54,549 nucleotides of DNA from contig JAXDJV010000020.1 of assembly GCA_034667465.1 (NCBI GenBank), forward strand, positions 1-54,549. The letters run 5' to 3'. The translations under genes and the position numbers were made by a program. This DNA is from JAOBAU01 sp034667465. Its GTDB lineage: Bacteria > Acidobacteriota > Thermoanaerobaculia > Gp7-AA8. Under the pieces are notes generated by a model. That model saw only the letters and a list, made by a program, of their open reading frames with translations, was not told the DNA's origin and made no database searches. Of this stretch, positions 23,024 to 30,885 are shown in pieces (positions within the stretch are counted from its first letter, which is position 1; the number at the start of each line of letters is the position of its first letter).

Positions 23024-23560
23024 TTAAGCGTTTGCCTCTTCGCCGCCGCCGCGCTGCTTCGCCACCTGGTCGAGAACGACCGCGAGATTGCGAATGTTCG
23101 CGTTGAGGACGATGGCGAGACCACGGATCGGGTGCTGCATCAGGTAGAGCAGCTTCGAAAGCAGCTCGTCGCGAGACGGCAGCGCCGCAATCGCCTGAAT
23201 CTGCGTCGCCGGCACGATCTGTCCGTTGAGCATCGCGCCCTTGAACGTGACCGTCGGAACGTCTTTCGCGAACTTCGTGAGCGCTTTCGCGAGGAGGACG
23301 GCGTCGGTTTTGTTGAACGCGACGGCCGTCTCGCCGGAGAACTGATCCTTCAGCGCGACGAGCGGCGAGTCTTTCACCGCAATCAGCGCGAGGGTGTTCT
23401 TGACGACGAGATACTCCGAACCGGTCTCACGAACCTGGCGGCGAAGCTCCGTGACCTGCGGAACCGTGATGCCCTTGAACGACATCAGGAATGCGTTCGT
23501 CGCATTGCCGATGCCTTCATTGAGCTCGGAGATCGCTTGTGCTTTTTCTGTGCGATTCAT
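23024..23560 (-). CDS. rplJ: ribosomal protein L10
   Basis: 178 aa (MNRTEKAQAISELNE), ATG with GGAG upstream. The rRNA-binding N-terminal domain and the C-terminal helix that carries L7/L12 dimers are present. Only 9 bp separate it from rplA, so a separate L10 leader regulatory stretch, as in E. coli, does not fit here. Confidence 0.96.
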   Translation of the reverse strand: MNRTEKAQAISELNEGIGNATNAFLMSFKGITVPQVTELRRQVRETGSEYLVVKNTLALIAVKDSPLVALKDQFSGETAVAFNKTDAVLLAKALTKFAKDVPTVTFKGAMLNGQIVPATQIQAIAALPSRDELLSKLLYLMQHPIRGLAIVLNANIRNLAVVLDQVAKQRGGGEEANA

Positions 23561-23569
23561 GCTGTCTCC

Positions 23570-24271
23570 TTACTCGGCTTTCACTTCGGCCACGGTCGGG
23601 TCGAGGAGAATCGACGGGCTCATGGTCGAGGAAATGTAGATGGTGCGAACGTACTTGCCTTTCGCCGCGGGCGGCTTCGCTTTCCGCACCGCATTGATGA
23701 CCGACGCCGCGTTGTCGCGGAGCTGGTCGGCACTGAACGAGATCTTTCCAACCGGGACGTGGATGATCGACGTCTTGTCGACGCGGAACTCCACCTTGCC
23801 GGCCTTGATCTCCTGAAGCGCTTTCGCGACGTCGAACGTGACGGTGCCGGTCTTCGGGTTCGGCATCAGTCCGCGAGGACCGAGCACCTTTCCGAGCTTG
23901 CCGACGGACCGCATCATGTCCGGCGTTGCGATGACGGCGTCGTAATCGACCCAGCCGCCCTGGATCTTCTCGACCATCTCATCGCCGCCGACGAAATCAG
24001 CGCCCGCCTCAGTGGCTTCGCGCTGTTTGTCGCCATTGGCAATGACGAGCACCCGCTTGGTCTGGCCGGTTCCGTGCGGAAGCACGGTCGTTCCCCGGAC
24101 CATCTGATCGGCGTGCTTCGGGTCAACGCCGAGGAGCATCGAAAGCTCGACCGTCTCGTTGAACTTCGCGAACGAGATCTGCTTAAGCAGACCGAACGCT
24201 TCGTCCAGCTGGTACGGTCGCTCTTCGACCTTCTCGGCCGCTGCACGATACTTCCTGCCGTGTCTGGCCAA
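23570..24271 (-). CDS. rplA: ribosomal protein L1
   Basis: About 233 aa. The best start is TTG at 24271 (MARHGRKYRAAAEKV), five bases after GGAGG; the GTG two codons earlier overlaps that site. Family marks include GTGQTKRVLVIANGD, GPRGLMPNPKTGTV and the FSADQLRDN segment. It is the L1-stalk protein. Confidence 0.96.
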   Translation of the reverse strand: MARHGRKYRAAAEKVEERPYQLDEAFGLLKQISFAKFNETVELSMLLGVDPKHADQMVRGTTVLPHGTGQTKRVLVIANGDKQREATEAGADFVGGDEMVEKIQGGWVDYDAVIATPDMMRSVGKLGKVLGPRGLMPNPKTGTVTFDVAKALQEIKAGKVEFRVDKTSIIHVPVGKISFSADQLRDNAASVINAVRKAKPPAAKGKYVRTIYISSTMSPSILLDPTVAEVKAE

Positions 24272-24370
24272 TTTCACCTCCGTAGTGCAGACGATGCGCA
24301 GTGACGCGCATCTCCTACGTTGATCGTTGCTCCGGCTACGCGCCGGAGCGCCTTTGAAAACTTACCCGGG

Positions 24371-24796
24371 TTACTCGGTGACGTCGAGACCCATCGAGCG
24401 CGCGGTGCCCTCGACGGTACGGATCGCCGCTTCGAGAGATGCCGCATTGAGATCGGGCATCTTCGTCTTCGCGATCTCTTCGACCTGCTGCCGCGAAACC
24501 TTGCCGACCTTCGTCTTGTTCGGAACGCCCGAGCCTTTCGGGATCCCGGCCGCGCGAAGCAGCAGAATCGCCGCGGGCGGCGTCTTCGTGATGAAGGTGA
24601 AGGAACGGTCGCTGAAAACGGTGATGACCACCGGAATGATCAGCCCCGAATCCTTCTGCGTACGCGCATTGAAGGTCTTGCAGAACTCCATGATGTTCAC
24701 GCCGTGCTGGCCGAGCGCGGGACCGACGGGCGGAGCAGGCGTCGCAGCGCCCGCGGGAATCTGGAGCTTGATGTATCCGGTGATTTTCTTAGCCAT
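24371..24796 (-). CDS. rplK: ribosomal protein L11
   Basis: 141 aa (MAKKITGYIKLQIPAG), usual length. The N-terminal PPVGPALGQHGVNIMEFCK loop that contacts release and elongation factors is intact, and the C-terminal rRNA-binding domain ends MGLDVTE. It is 21 bp downstream of nusG; a 93-bp gap leads to rplA. Confidence 0.97.
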   Translation of the reverse strand: MAKKITGYIKLQIPAGAATPAPPVGPALGQHGVNIMEFCKTFNARTQKDSGLIIPVVITVFSDRSFTFITKTPPAAILLLRAAGIPKGSGVPNKTKVGKVSRQQVEEIAKTKMPDLNAASLEAAIRTVEGTARSMGLDVTE

Positions 24797-24817
24797 CGTG
24801 AATCCTTTTCCTGAGTC

Positions 24818-25411
24818 TTAACGCGCTTTCGCCTGCGTGTTGCCGCCGCCACCCTGCTCTTCGCTCGCGTCGTAGCGCGCGACCTGCAGGAAGTCGAGCT
24901 CGACCGGCGTTGAGCGGCCGAAGATCGTAACCATGACTTTGAGCGTGCTGCGGTCGAGATTGACCTCTTCCACAACACCGGTGAAGTTCGTGAACGGCCC
25001 GTCGATGATGCGGACGTGCTCGCCGTGTTCGTAAACGTGCTTCGGCTTCGGCTTCTCTTTCGTCGTGACGACCTGCGAAAGAATCTGATCGACTTCTTCC
25101 TGCGTCAGCGGCGTCGGCTTCTTGCCGGTGCCGACGAAGCCGGTCACCTTCGGCGTGTTCTTGACGAGATGCCAGGCATCGTCCGACATGTCCATCTCGA
25201 CGAGGATGTAGCCGGGAAAGAACTTGCGCTGCACTTCGCGCTTCTTCCCGCCCTTCATCTCGATGAGCGTTTCAGTCGGAATCTTGATCTCACCGAATTT
25301 CGGGCGCATCCCGAGAGCATCGACGCGCTGGGTGAGGTTCTCCTTCACCCGCTCCTCGAATCCGGAGTAGGTGTGGACGATGTACCACTGTTTGGGCGCG
25401 CCTTCGGTCAT
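24818..25411 (-). CDS. nusG: transcription factor NusG
   Basis: 197 aa. The NGN domain (QWYIVHTYSGFEERVKENL, FPGYILVEMDM) is followed by the KOW domain (GEHVRIIDGPFTNFTGVVEE). A Gly/Gln-rich tail (EEQGGGGNTQAKAR) extends the C-terminus. Its ATG shares one base with the secE stop (TAATG). Confidence 0.97.
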   Translation of the reverse strand: MTEGAPKQWYIVHTYSGFEERVKENLTQRVDALGMRPKFGEIKIPTETLIEMKGGKKREVQRKFFPGYILVEMDMSDDAWHLVKNTPKVTGFVGTGKKPTPLTQEEVDQILSQVVTTKEKPKPKHVYEHGEHVRIIDGPFTNFTGVVEEVNLDRSTLKVMVTIFGRSTPVELDFLQVARYDASEEQGGGGNTQAKAR

Positions 25412-25650
25412 TAGGATCCAGCTCCGAAATACTTGAAGAGCGAAGTCGTCAGCCAGAAGAACGCCTGGTCACAGCCCCAGAGATAAACGGCGAAGATGAT
25501 CGTCGCGACGAGGACGACGAGAGTCGTATTGACGACCTCGACGCGGCCAGGCCACGTGACCTTCTTCATCTCCAGGAGCATGTCGCGCCAGGATTCACGA
25601 ACCCAGGCGACCCACTGCTTCGGCTTTGCTGCGATTGCGGTTTCTTCCAT
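25411..25650 (-). CDS. secE: preprotein translocase subunit SecE
   Basis: 79 aa with the amphipathic segment WVRESWRDMLLEMKKVTWPG and one C-terminal transmembrane helix (TLVVLVATIIFAVYLWG). It is translationally coupled to nusG. Confidence 0.95.
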   Translation of the reverse strand: MEETAIAAKPKQWVAWVRESWRDMLLEMKKVTWPGRVEVVNTTLVVLVATIIFAVYLWGCDQAFFWLTTSLFKYFGAGS

Positions 25651-25674
25651 TCGAAAACCCCTGATGTCAGCAGG

Positions 25675-25720
25675 CAGTGGTCAGCCGGAGGTCATATCGC
25701 TGACCGCCGGCTGACCACTG
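25675..25720. repeat. 14-bp inverted repeat between tRNA-Trp and secE
   Basis: CAGTGGTCAGCCGG (25675-25688) and its perfect complement (25707-25720) flank an 18-bp spacer that holds another GCTGACC. It can form a stable hairpin in the tRNA-secE transcript. It resembles small dispersed palindromes built from GGTCAGC units. Confidence 0.6.
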
Positions 25721-25744
25721 GCCGCTGAATTTCCTTTGGCGATT

Positions 25745-25820
25745 TGGCAGGGCAAGAGGGGCTCGAACCCCCAACCTGCGGTTTTGGAGACCGCTGCTCT
25801 ACCAATTGAGCTATTGCCCT
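25745..25820 (-). tRNA. tRNA-Trp (CCA)
   Basis: A cloverleaf with acceptor AGGGCAA/TTGCCCT, anticodon arm GCGGT-CTCCAAA-ACCGC, a TTCGAGC T-loop and encoded CCA end. It lies between rpmG and secE. Confidence 0.95.
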
Positions 25821-25865
25821 GAATGCCGCAAACCGCTCACAAAGTGGCGGTTGGCTGCTTTATTC

Positions 25866-26027
25866 CTACTTGCTTTCGCGGTGAGCGGTGTGCTTCCGCT
25901 CATGACGGCAGAACTTCTTCAGCTCCAGCTTTTCCGTCATGGTCTTCTTGTTCTTCGTCGTCGTGTAGTTACGACGTTTGCACTCCGTACACTGGAGCGT
26001 GATGATCTCTCTGCCTGACCGCGCCAT
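25866..26027 (-). CDS. rpmG: ribosomal protein L33
   Basis: 53 aa (MARSGREIITLQCTECKRRN), from ATG 26027 to TAG 25866. The first zinc knuckle CTEC is kept, but the second pair is reduced to one Cys (KFCRHERKHTAH), so it is intermediate between zinc-binding and zinc-free L33. It sits in the usual tRNA-rpmG-secE neighbourhood. Confidence 0.93.
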   Translation of the reverse strand: MARSGREIITLQCTECKRRNYTTTKNKKTMTEKLELKKFCRHERKHTAHRESK

Positions 26028-26052
26028 GGCCTGCTTCTCCGATATTAAATAA

Positions 26053-26127
26053 TGGAGCCCTCGACGAGATTTGAACTCGTGGCCCCGTCCTTACCAAGGA
26101 CGTGCTCTACCCCTGAGCTACGAGGGC
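26053..26127 (-). tRNA. tRNA-Thr (GGT)
   Basis: Acceptor GCCCTCG/CGAGGGC, anticodon arm CGTCC-TTGGTAA-GGACG, discriminator T, encoded CCA. In many bacteria tuf follows this tRNA; here rpmG does. Confidence 0.94.
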
Positions 26128-26134
26128 TTACTCT

Positions 26135-26257
26135 GGCTGCTCCGGAAACGGCGCATCTGCTGCGTTGTCGCTTCGCCGCTCTCGCTGCGACGTAGCGCTG
26201 CTACGTCTCGCTCGGCGACTTGCTCCGCCTTGCATCTGCACCATTTCCGGAGCAGCC
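26135..26257. repeat. 123-bp palindromic element within the tRNA cluster
   Basis: Perfect 14-bp ends GGCTGCTCCGGAAA (26135-26148) and TTTCCGGAGCAGCC (26244-26257) enclose an inner perfect hairpin GACGTAGC-GCT-GCTACGTC (26189-26207) and two direct GCATCTGC copies. It fills the gap between tRNA-Thr and tRNA-Gly. It may be a dispersed non-coding element or an RNA processing structure. Confidence 0.65.
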
Positions 26258-26283
26258 GTTTACTTTCTGTTCAAAACTGCAAT

Positions 26284-26359
26284 TGGAGCGGGAGACGGGA
26301 TTCGAACCCGCGACCAACAGCTTGGAAGGCTGTGACTCTACCAACTGAGTTACTCCCGC
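26284..26359 (-). tRNA. tRNA-Gly (TCC)
   Basis: Acceptor GCGGGAG/CTCCCGC, anticodon arm ACAGC-CTTCCAA-GCTGT, T-loop TTCGAAT, encoded CCA. Part of the Thr-Tyr-Gly-Thr cluster known upstream of tuf/secE in other bacteria. Confidence 0.95.
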
Positions 26360-26361
26360 TT

Positions 26362-26448
26362 TGGTGGAGAGTGGAGGATTCGAACCTTCGTAGGGCGTAG
26401 CCCGGCAGATTTACAGTCTGCTGCTTTTGACCGCTCAGCCAACTCTCC
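26362..26448 (-). tRNA. tRNA-Tyr (GTA)
   Basis: A class II tRNA with long variable arm. Acceptor GGAGAGT/ACTCTCC, anticodon arm GCAGA-CTGTAAA-TCTGC, discriminator A, encoded CCA. It begins 2 bp upstream of tRNA-Gly. Confidence 0.95.
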
Positions 26449-26463
26449 ATTCGGTGTATCGCG

Positions 26464-26539
26464 TGGAGCTGGCGACGGGACTCGAACCCGCGACCTGCTG
26501 ATTACAAATCAGCTGCTCTGCCAACTGAGCTATGCCAGC
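26464..26539 (-). tRNA. tRNA-Thr (TGT)
   Basis: Acceptor GCTGGCA with a 3' strand CGCCAGC (an A-C mismatch at pair 7:66), anticodon arm GCTGA-TTTGTAA-TCAGC, encoded CCA. First tRNA of the leftward cluster. Confidence 0.94.
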
Positions 26540-26662
26540 ACCGAACTACCTGATTTCAAAGACACAACTGCCGTTTCGAGGAGCAAAGTAATTGCGCTTT
26601 GCAGCGAAAGGGCGAAGGACCGCGGGTTATAGCAGAGTGCCCAACGGGACGCAAGAGGGGAG

Positions 26663-27199
26663 TTATTCCGAAACCAGATCGCTCCACAACTCGATCCGCC
26701 GCACCTTCCCCACCGCCGCGTCCGCTCCCGAAAACCACGACGCCAGATCGCCAGCCGCCAGACGGACGCCGCTTCCTTCCACTTCAAACACCGGATTCCC
26801 GCTTTCGCCCGGCCGCGCCGGCAGGAAGTCGTTGCCATGCAACGGGATGAGCATCGGCGCGAGCGCGACGTGACGCCGCGCATCTTCGACCGCATCATCG
26901 ACGTCCTCCGGCCGCTCGCCCCACCCTGCGAACCAGAAGTCGCTCTCTTCGACGTCGAACTCGATCCCGTCCGCCGGCGCATCGAGCCACTCCATCAGTC
27001 TCTGCCGACCGCCGCGCCAGTCGGGCCAGTCGCTTCCCGTCGGCAAAAACGCGTGCAACAACGCGCGCAAATCGGGAGGAAACCGAAAGCCGAAATCGGC
27101 CTCGATGCCGGCGAGCTCTTCTTCGCTCAGCCCGGCCGCGATCGTCACGCCCTTCGCTTCGAGCGTGCGCCGGATCTCATTCAGCTGCTGCTCGTCCAT
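26663..27199 (-). CDS. SMI1/KNR4 (SUKH) family protein
   Basis: 178 aa (MDEQQLNEIRRTLEAKGVTI). The stretch EEELAGIEADFGFRFPPDLR and the WPDWRGG region fit the SUKH fold, a family that includes immunity proteins of toxin systems and general regulators. Its start overlaps the end of rlmB by 23 bp, so the two are probably co-transcribed. No toxin gene is nearby, which makes an immunity role unlikely or orphaned. Confidence 0.7.
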   Translation of the reverse strand: MDEQQLNEIRRTLEAKGVTIAAGLSEEELAGIEADFGFRFPPDLRALLHAFLPTGSDWPDWRGGRQRLMEWLDAPADGIEFDVEESDFWFAGWGERPEDVDDAVEDARRHVALAPMLIPLHGNDFLPARPGESGNPVFEVEGSGVRLAAGDLASWFSGADAAVGKVRRIELWSDLVSE

Positions 27200-27902
27200 G
27201 CTGTCTCGCGACCTCGTAGCAAAGTACTGCCGCCGCCGTCGCGACGTTGAAGGATTCGACGTGACCGCGCATCGGAATCGTCACGATGCGATCGCAATGC
27301 TCGAGCACGTTGCGCCGCACGCCCTTCCCTTCATTGCCGAGCACGAGCGCAACCTTGCCGCGGAAGTCGATCGCTTCCGGCGCATCTCCGCCGTCCGCCG
27401 CCGCGTAAACCCAGTAGCCGGCTTTCTGCAGCGCTTCGATCGTCCGCGCGAGGTTCGTCACCTGCGCGACCTTCACCCATTGCGACGCGCCGGCCGACGC
27501 TTTCACGGCGATCGGCGTCAGCCCGACACTTTCATGCTCCGGGATCACGACGACGTCAACGCCAAAGCCGTCCGCGACGCGAAGAATCGCGCCGAAGTTC
27601 TGCGGGTCGGTGATGCTGTCGAGGATCATCACGAACGTCGTCTCTTCGCGCGCAAGGATCTCGTCGAAGTCGGCGTACTTCCCTTCCGACACTTCCGCGA
27701 CGACGCCGTTGTGCACGCCGCGCCCGGCGAGCTTGATGACGTACTCCACAGAAACGTAGCGCAGCGCGACGTTCGCATCACGCGCTTCGGAGAGCACGCG
27801 CTGCAGCTTCGCACCGTGATCGCGCGAGACGGCGATGTACTGGATCCGCTCCGGATTCGAACGGATCGCTTCGAGAACAGGGTTGAGTCCGTAGATGATC
27901 AT
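27177..27902 (-). CDS. rlmB: 23S rRNA (guanosine-2'-O-)-methyltransferase RlmB (TrmH family)
   Basis: About 241 aa from ATG 27902 (MIIYGLNPVLEAIRSN); the frame extends upstream through simple GGATGAA repeats, which are unlikely to be coding. SpoU motifs are present: DSITDPQNFGAILRVADGFG (motif 1), VALVLGNEGKGVRRNVLEHC (motif 2) and IPMRGHVESFNVATAAAVL (motif 3, knot). An N-terminal substrate-binding domain precedes them. RlmB methylates the peptidyl-transferase loop of 23S rRNA; TrmH-type tRNA specificity cannot be fully excluded. Confidence 0.9.
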   Translation of the reverse strand: MIIYGLNPVLEAIRSNPERIQYIAVSRDHGAKLQRVLSEARDANVALRYVSVEYVIKLAGRGVHNGVVAEVSEGKYADFDEILAREETTFVMILDSITDPQNFGAILRVADGFGVDVVVIPEHESVGLTPIAVKASAGASQWVKVAQVTNLARTIEALQKAGYWVYAAADGGDAPEAIDFRGKVALVLGNEGKGVRRNVLEHCDRIVTIPMRGHVESFNVATAAAVLCYEVARQHGRAAAE

Positions 27903-27910
27903 GTTTGGAA

Positions 27911-27998
27911 GGATGAGGGCTGAAGGATGAAGGATGAAGGAGGCCGGAAGCAATCAATGTTTCTCATTCATCCTTCATCCTTCATCCTTCATCCTTCC
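27911..27998. repeat. GGATGAA heptamer repeats in inverted orientation
   Basis: GGATGAA-type units run forward at 27911-27942 and in reverse (TTCATCC) at 27966-27998, separated by about 24 bp, and can form a long hairpin. The reverse block supplies the last codons and stop of pyrD (MKDEG), and the forward block precedes the rlmB start. Confidence 0.75.
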
Positions 27999-29012
27999 CA
28001 TCTCCCGCGCCAGCCTCGCAGGCAACGACGGTCCCTCGTACACAAATCCCGTGTAGAGCTGCACGAGATCTGCGCCTGCCGCGATTTTTGCGCGAACGTC
28101 ATCCGCGTCGAACACACCGCCGACACCAATGAGCGGATACGCCGGTCCGACGAGTTTTCGCACTTCGGCGAGCACCGACGTCGACTTCGCCATCAGCGGT
28201 TTTCCCGACAGTCCGCCTGCTTCGTTCGTCGCGAACGGACGCTCGATCGTCGTGTTCGTGCAGATCATGCCGTCGGCGAGCTTCGTCGTGACGTCGCAGA
28301 TTTCCGCGAGCTGCGTCGAGTCGAGATCGGGAGCGATTTTGATGAGGATCGGATGCTGCCCGCGCGTGAACGGCATCGCATCCCTCACCGATCGGACGAG
28401 CGTCAGCAGCGTCTCGAGATGTTCGGGACGCTGCAGATCGCGGAGATTCGGCGTGTTCGGCGAGGAGAGATTCAGCACCGCGCCGTCGGCCCAGCGCGCC
28501 ACGCGCATGTAGCACTGCGCGTACGCATCGGCGGCGCGATCGAGCGGCACCTCTTTGTTTTTTCCGACGTTGACGAAGAGCGGCGGCGCATCGACCGCCG
28601 CCGATGCGCGCCAGCGCTGCAATCGCTCCGCAACCGCGTGCGCGCCGGCGTTGTTGAATCCGAGTCGGTTGATGAGCGCGCGATGTTCGGGATAGCGAAA
28701 CATGCGCGGCGGCGGATTGCCCGGCTGCGGATGGAGCGTGACCGTTCCGACTTCGACGAAGCCAAAACCGATCGCGCCCAGGAACGGGATCATCAGCGCG
28801 TTCTTATCGAAGCCGGCGGCGATGCCGATCGGCGAACGGAACGTCAGTCCCCACAACACCTTCGCCACGCTTTCCGGCGGACGACACTTCCACGCGACGA
28901 GTTGCAGAAAGATTGGCATCTGCTGCAGCCGCGCGATCTGCGCCACGGTGAAATCGTGCGCCGCTTCCGCATCGAGGCGGAAGAGCAGCCGTTTGGCGAC
29001 GTCGTAAATCAT
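27975..29012 (-). CDS. pyrD: dihydroorotate dehydrogenase, class 2 (quinone)
   Basis: 345 aa. It has the class 2 N-terminal membrane-associating helix (MIYDVAKRLLFRLDAEAAHD), FVEVGTVTLHPQPGNP, the catalytic-Ser region NLSSPNTPNLRDLQ, TNTTIERP and the FMN-phosphate site VGGVFDADDVRAKIAAGADL. It oxidises dihydroorotate to orotate, reducing quinone. The C-terminal MKDEG comes from the heptamer repeat. It overlaps gltX by 4 bp. Confidence 0.95.
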   Translation of the reverse strand: MIYDVAKRLLFRLDAEAAHDFTVAQIARLQQMPIFLQLVAWKCRPPESVAKVLWGLTFRSPIGIAAGFDKNALMIPFLGAIGFGFVEVGTVTLHPQPGNPPPRMFRYPEHRALINRLGFNNAGAHAVAERLQRWRASAAVDAPPLFVNVGKNKEVPLDRAADAYAQCYMRVARWADGAVLNLSSPNTPNLRDLQRPEHLETLLTLVRSVRDAMPFTRGQHPILIKIAPDLDSTQLAEICDVTTKLADGMICTNTTIERPFATNEAGGLSGKPLMAKSTSVLAEVRKLVGPAYPLIGVGGVFDADDVRAKIAAGADLVQLYTGFVYEGPSLPARLAREMGRMKDEG

Positions 29013-30409
29013 CGGAGCAGTTTTTCGATGCGCGCCAGCGGCGAGAGAACGGACCGATCGCTTTCGCTGGCGTGCTGCAAAAGCGGAATCGCGCGAACGA
29101 GCTCCGGTCCATGATCGAGTCCGGTGAGTGCGAGCCGCAGCGGCATAAAGAGGTTCTTTCCCTTCAGTCCGGTCGCGTTCTTCAGACGTTCGTTCATTGC
29201 TTTCACGCCGTCGGCGTCGATCGGCGTGCCGTTCGTACGCAGCTCATTCGCGAGCGCTTCCGCGAACGGACGATCGATCGAAGGCGCGTCGTAGCTCGTG
29301 ACGAACGCGAGCGCGGCGCGGAACTGCGTCAGTCGCGTCACGCTCGTCTTCACGACGTCGATTCCTTCTTCGAGCCACGGCACGTCGAAGAACTTCGCGA
29401 CGAGCGGCCGCAGCGCGCTCGCCTCCATCGCGTGAATATATTGACCGTTGAGCCAGTCGAATTTCTGCGGATCGAACACCGCCGGCGCGGAGTTCACCCG
29501 ATCGAGCGAGAAGTGCTCGATGGCGTACGCGCGATCGAAAATTTCGCGCGCTTCACCGCTCGACCAGCCGAGCAAAGTCAGGTAGTTGACCATCGCATCG
29601 GGAAGGAATCCGTCTTCTGCATATTGAGAGACCGACGTCGCGCCGTGACGCTTCGACAGTTTGGTGCGATCGGCGCCGAGAATCAGCGAGACGTGCGCGA
29701 AGCGCGGAACGTCCCATCCCATCGCCCGATAAATCAGCACCTGGCGATGCGTGTTCGTCAGATGCTCCTCGGCACGAATGACGTGCGAGATCTCCATGTC
29801 GTGGTCGTCGACGACGACGCAGAAGTTGTACGTCGGCAGACCGTCAGACCGCACGAGGATGAAATCGCCGAGCGATTCCTTTCGCCACGTGACTTCCCCG
29901 CGAATCATGTCGTCGATTGTGACGTCGCCGTCGTCAGGCACGTGGAAGCGAAGCGCGCACGGCGTCCACATCGCCAGCTTTGCCGATACTTCCTGCGCCG
30001 AAAGACGAAAGCATTTCAGATCGTAATGCGGCGGCCTTCCTTCAACCTCGGCCTGCTTCCGTTTCGCTTCGAGCTCTTCCTCGCTGCAGAAACAGCGATA
30101 CGCGATTCCGCGCGCCAGCAACTCGCGCGTGACGGCGTTGTACGTGTCGACGCGCTCCGACTGACGATACGGCGCATGCGGACCGCCGACATCCGGACCT
30201 TCATCCCACAGCAATCCGAGCCAGCGAAGGTCGTCGAGCACCATCGCTTCCGACTCGCGCGTCGAACGTGCCTGATCGGTGTCTTCGACGCGGATGATGA
30301 ACGTGCCGCCGTGATGTTTCGCGAAAAGCCAGTTGAAGATCGCGGTACGCGCGCCACCGACGTGCAGATGTCCGGTCGGCGACGGCGCGAAACGAACGCG
30401 AACGCTCAC
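29009..30409 (-). CDS. gltX: glutamyl-tRNA synthetase
   Basis: 466 aa. Class I signatures are FAPSPTGHLHVGGARTAIF (HIGH-like) and RTKLSKRHGATSV (KMSKS-like); the zinc-binding insert is reduced (YRCFCSEEELEAKRK). It charges tRNA-Glu; whether it also charges tRNA-Gln cannot be told here. It overlaps ispF by 4 bp. Confidence 0.96.
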   Translation of the reverse strand: MSVRVRFAPSPTGHLHVGGARTAIFNWLFAKHHGGTFIIRVEDTDQARSTRESEAMVLDDLRWLGLLWDEGPDVGGPHAPYRQSERVDTYNAVTRELLARGIAYRCFCSEEELEAKRKQAEVEGRPPHYDLKCFRLSAQEVSAKLAMWTPCALRFHVPDDGDVTIDDMIRGEVTWRKESLGDFILVRSDGLPTYNFCVVVDDHDMEISHVIRAEEHLTNTHRQVLIYRAMGWDVPRFAHVSLILGADRTKLSKRHGATSVSQYAEDGFLPDAMVNYLTLLGWSSGEAREIFDRAYAIEHFSLDRVNSAPAVFDPQKFDWLNGQYIHAMEASALRPLVAKFFDVPWLEEGIDVVKTSVTRLTQFRAALAFVTSYDAPSIDRPFAEALANELRTNGTPIDADGVKAMNERLKNATGLKGKNLFMPLRLALTGLDHGPELVRAIPLLQHASESDRSVLSPLARIEKLLR

Positions 30410-30885
30410 GGCAGAATCTCCACGGCGACGATCGCCATCGCGCAGATTCCCTCGGCGCGCCCGATGAAGCCCAGGTGATCGGTGGTCGTTGCTTTTACGT
30501 TCACGTGACCGGCCGGGATGTCGAGCAACTCCGCGATCTTCGCCTGCATCGCGTCGCGATGCGGAGCGAGCTTCGGCTTCTGCGCGATGATCGTGATGTC
30601 TATGTTGGAAATGTCGGCGTCCATTTCGTCGAGCAACCGTTTCGCTTCGCGGACGAACAGCGTCGAATCGGCATCTTTCCAGCGCGGATCTTCGGATGGA
30701 AAGTACTGGCCGATGTCGCCCGCACCGGCGGCGCCGAGGAGCGCGTCGGTGATCGCGTGAAGAACGGCGTCGGCGTCGGAGTGACCGGCGAGACCGCCGG
30801 TATCGCTGATGCGTACGCCGCCGAGAATCAGCGGACGCGAATCGTCGAACGGATGAACGTCAATGCCCTGCCCGACGCGAATCAT
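30406..30885 (-). CDS. ispF: 2-C-methyl-D-erythritol 2,4-cyclodiphosphate synthase
   Basis: 159 aa, full length. The metal-binding GIDVHPF and GHSDADAVLHAITDALLGA motifs and TTTDHLGFIGRAEGICAMA are present. It carries the fifth step of the non-mevalonate isoprenoid pathway and overlaps ispD by 4 bp. Confidence 0.97.
   Translation of the reverse strand: MIRVGQGIDVHPFDDSRPLILGGVRISDTGGLAGHSDADAVLHAITDALLGAAGAGDIGQYFPSEDPRWKDADSTLFVREAKRLLDEMDADISNIDITIIAQKPKLAPHRDAMQAKIAELLDIPAGHVNVKATTTDHLGFIGRAEGICAMAIVAVEILP

Noticed and set aside
26071..26400. 109-codon frame across the tRNA cluster
   Set aside because: It runs antisense to three well-folded tRNA genes and translates their conserved arms.
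27902..27953. Upstream start of rlmB
   Set aside because: The extra residues are encoded by the GGATGAA simple repeat, and homologues begin at MIIYGLNPV.
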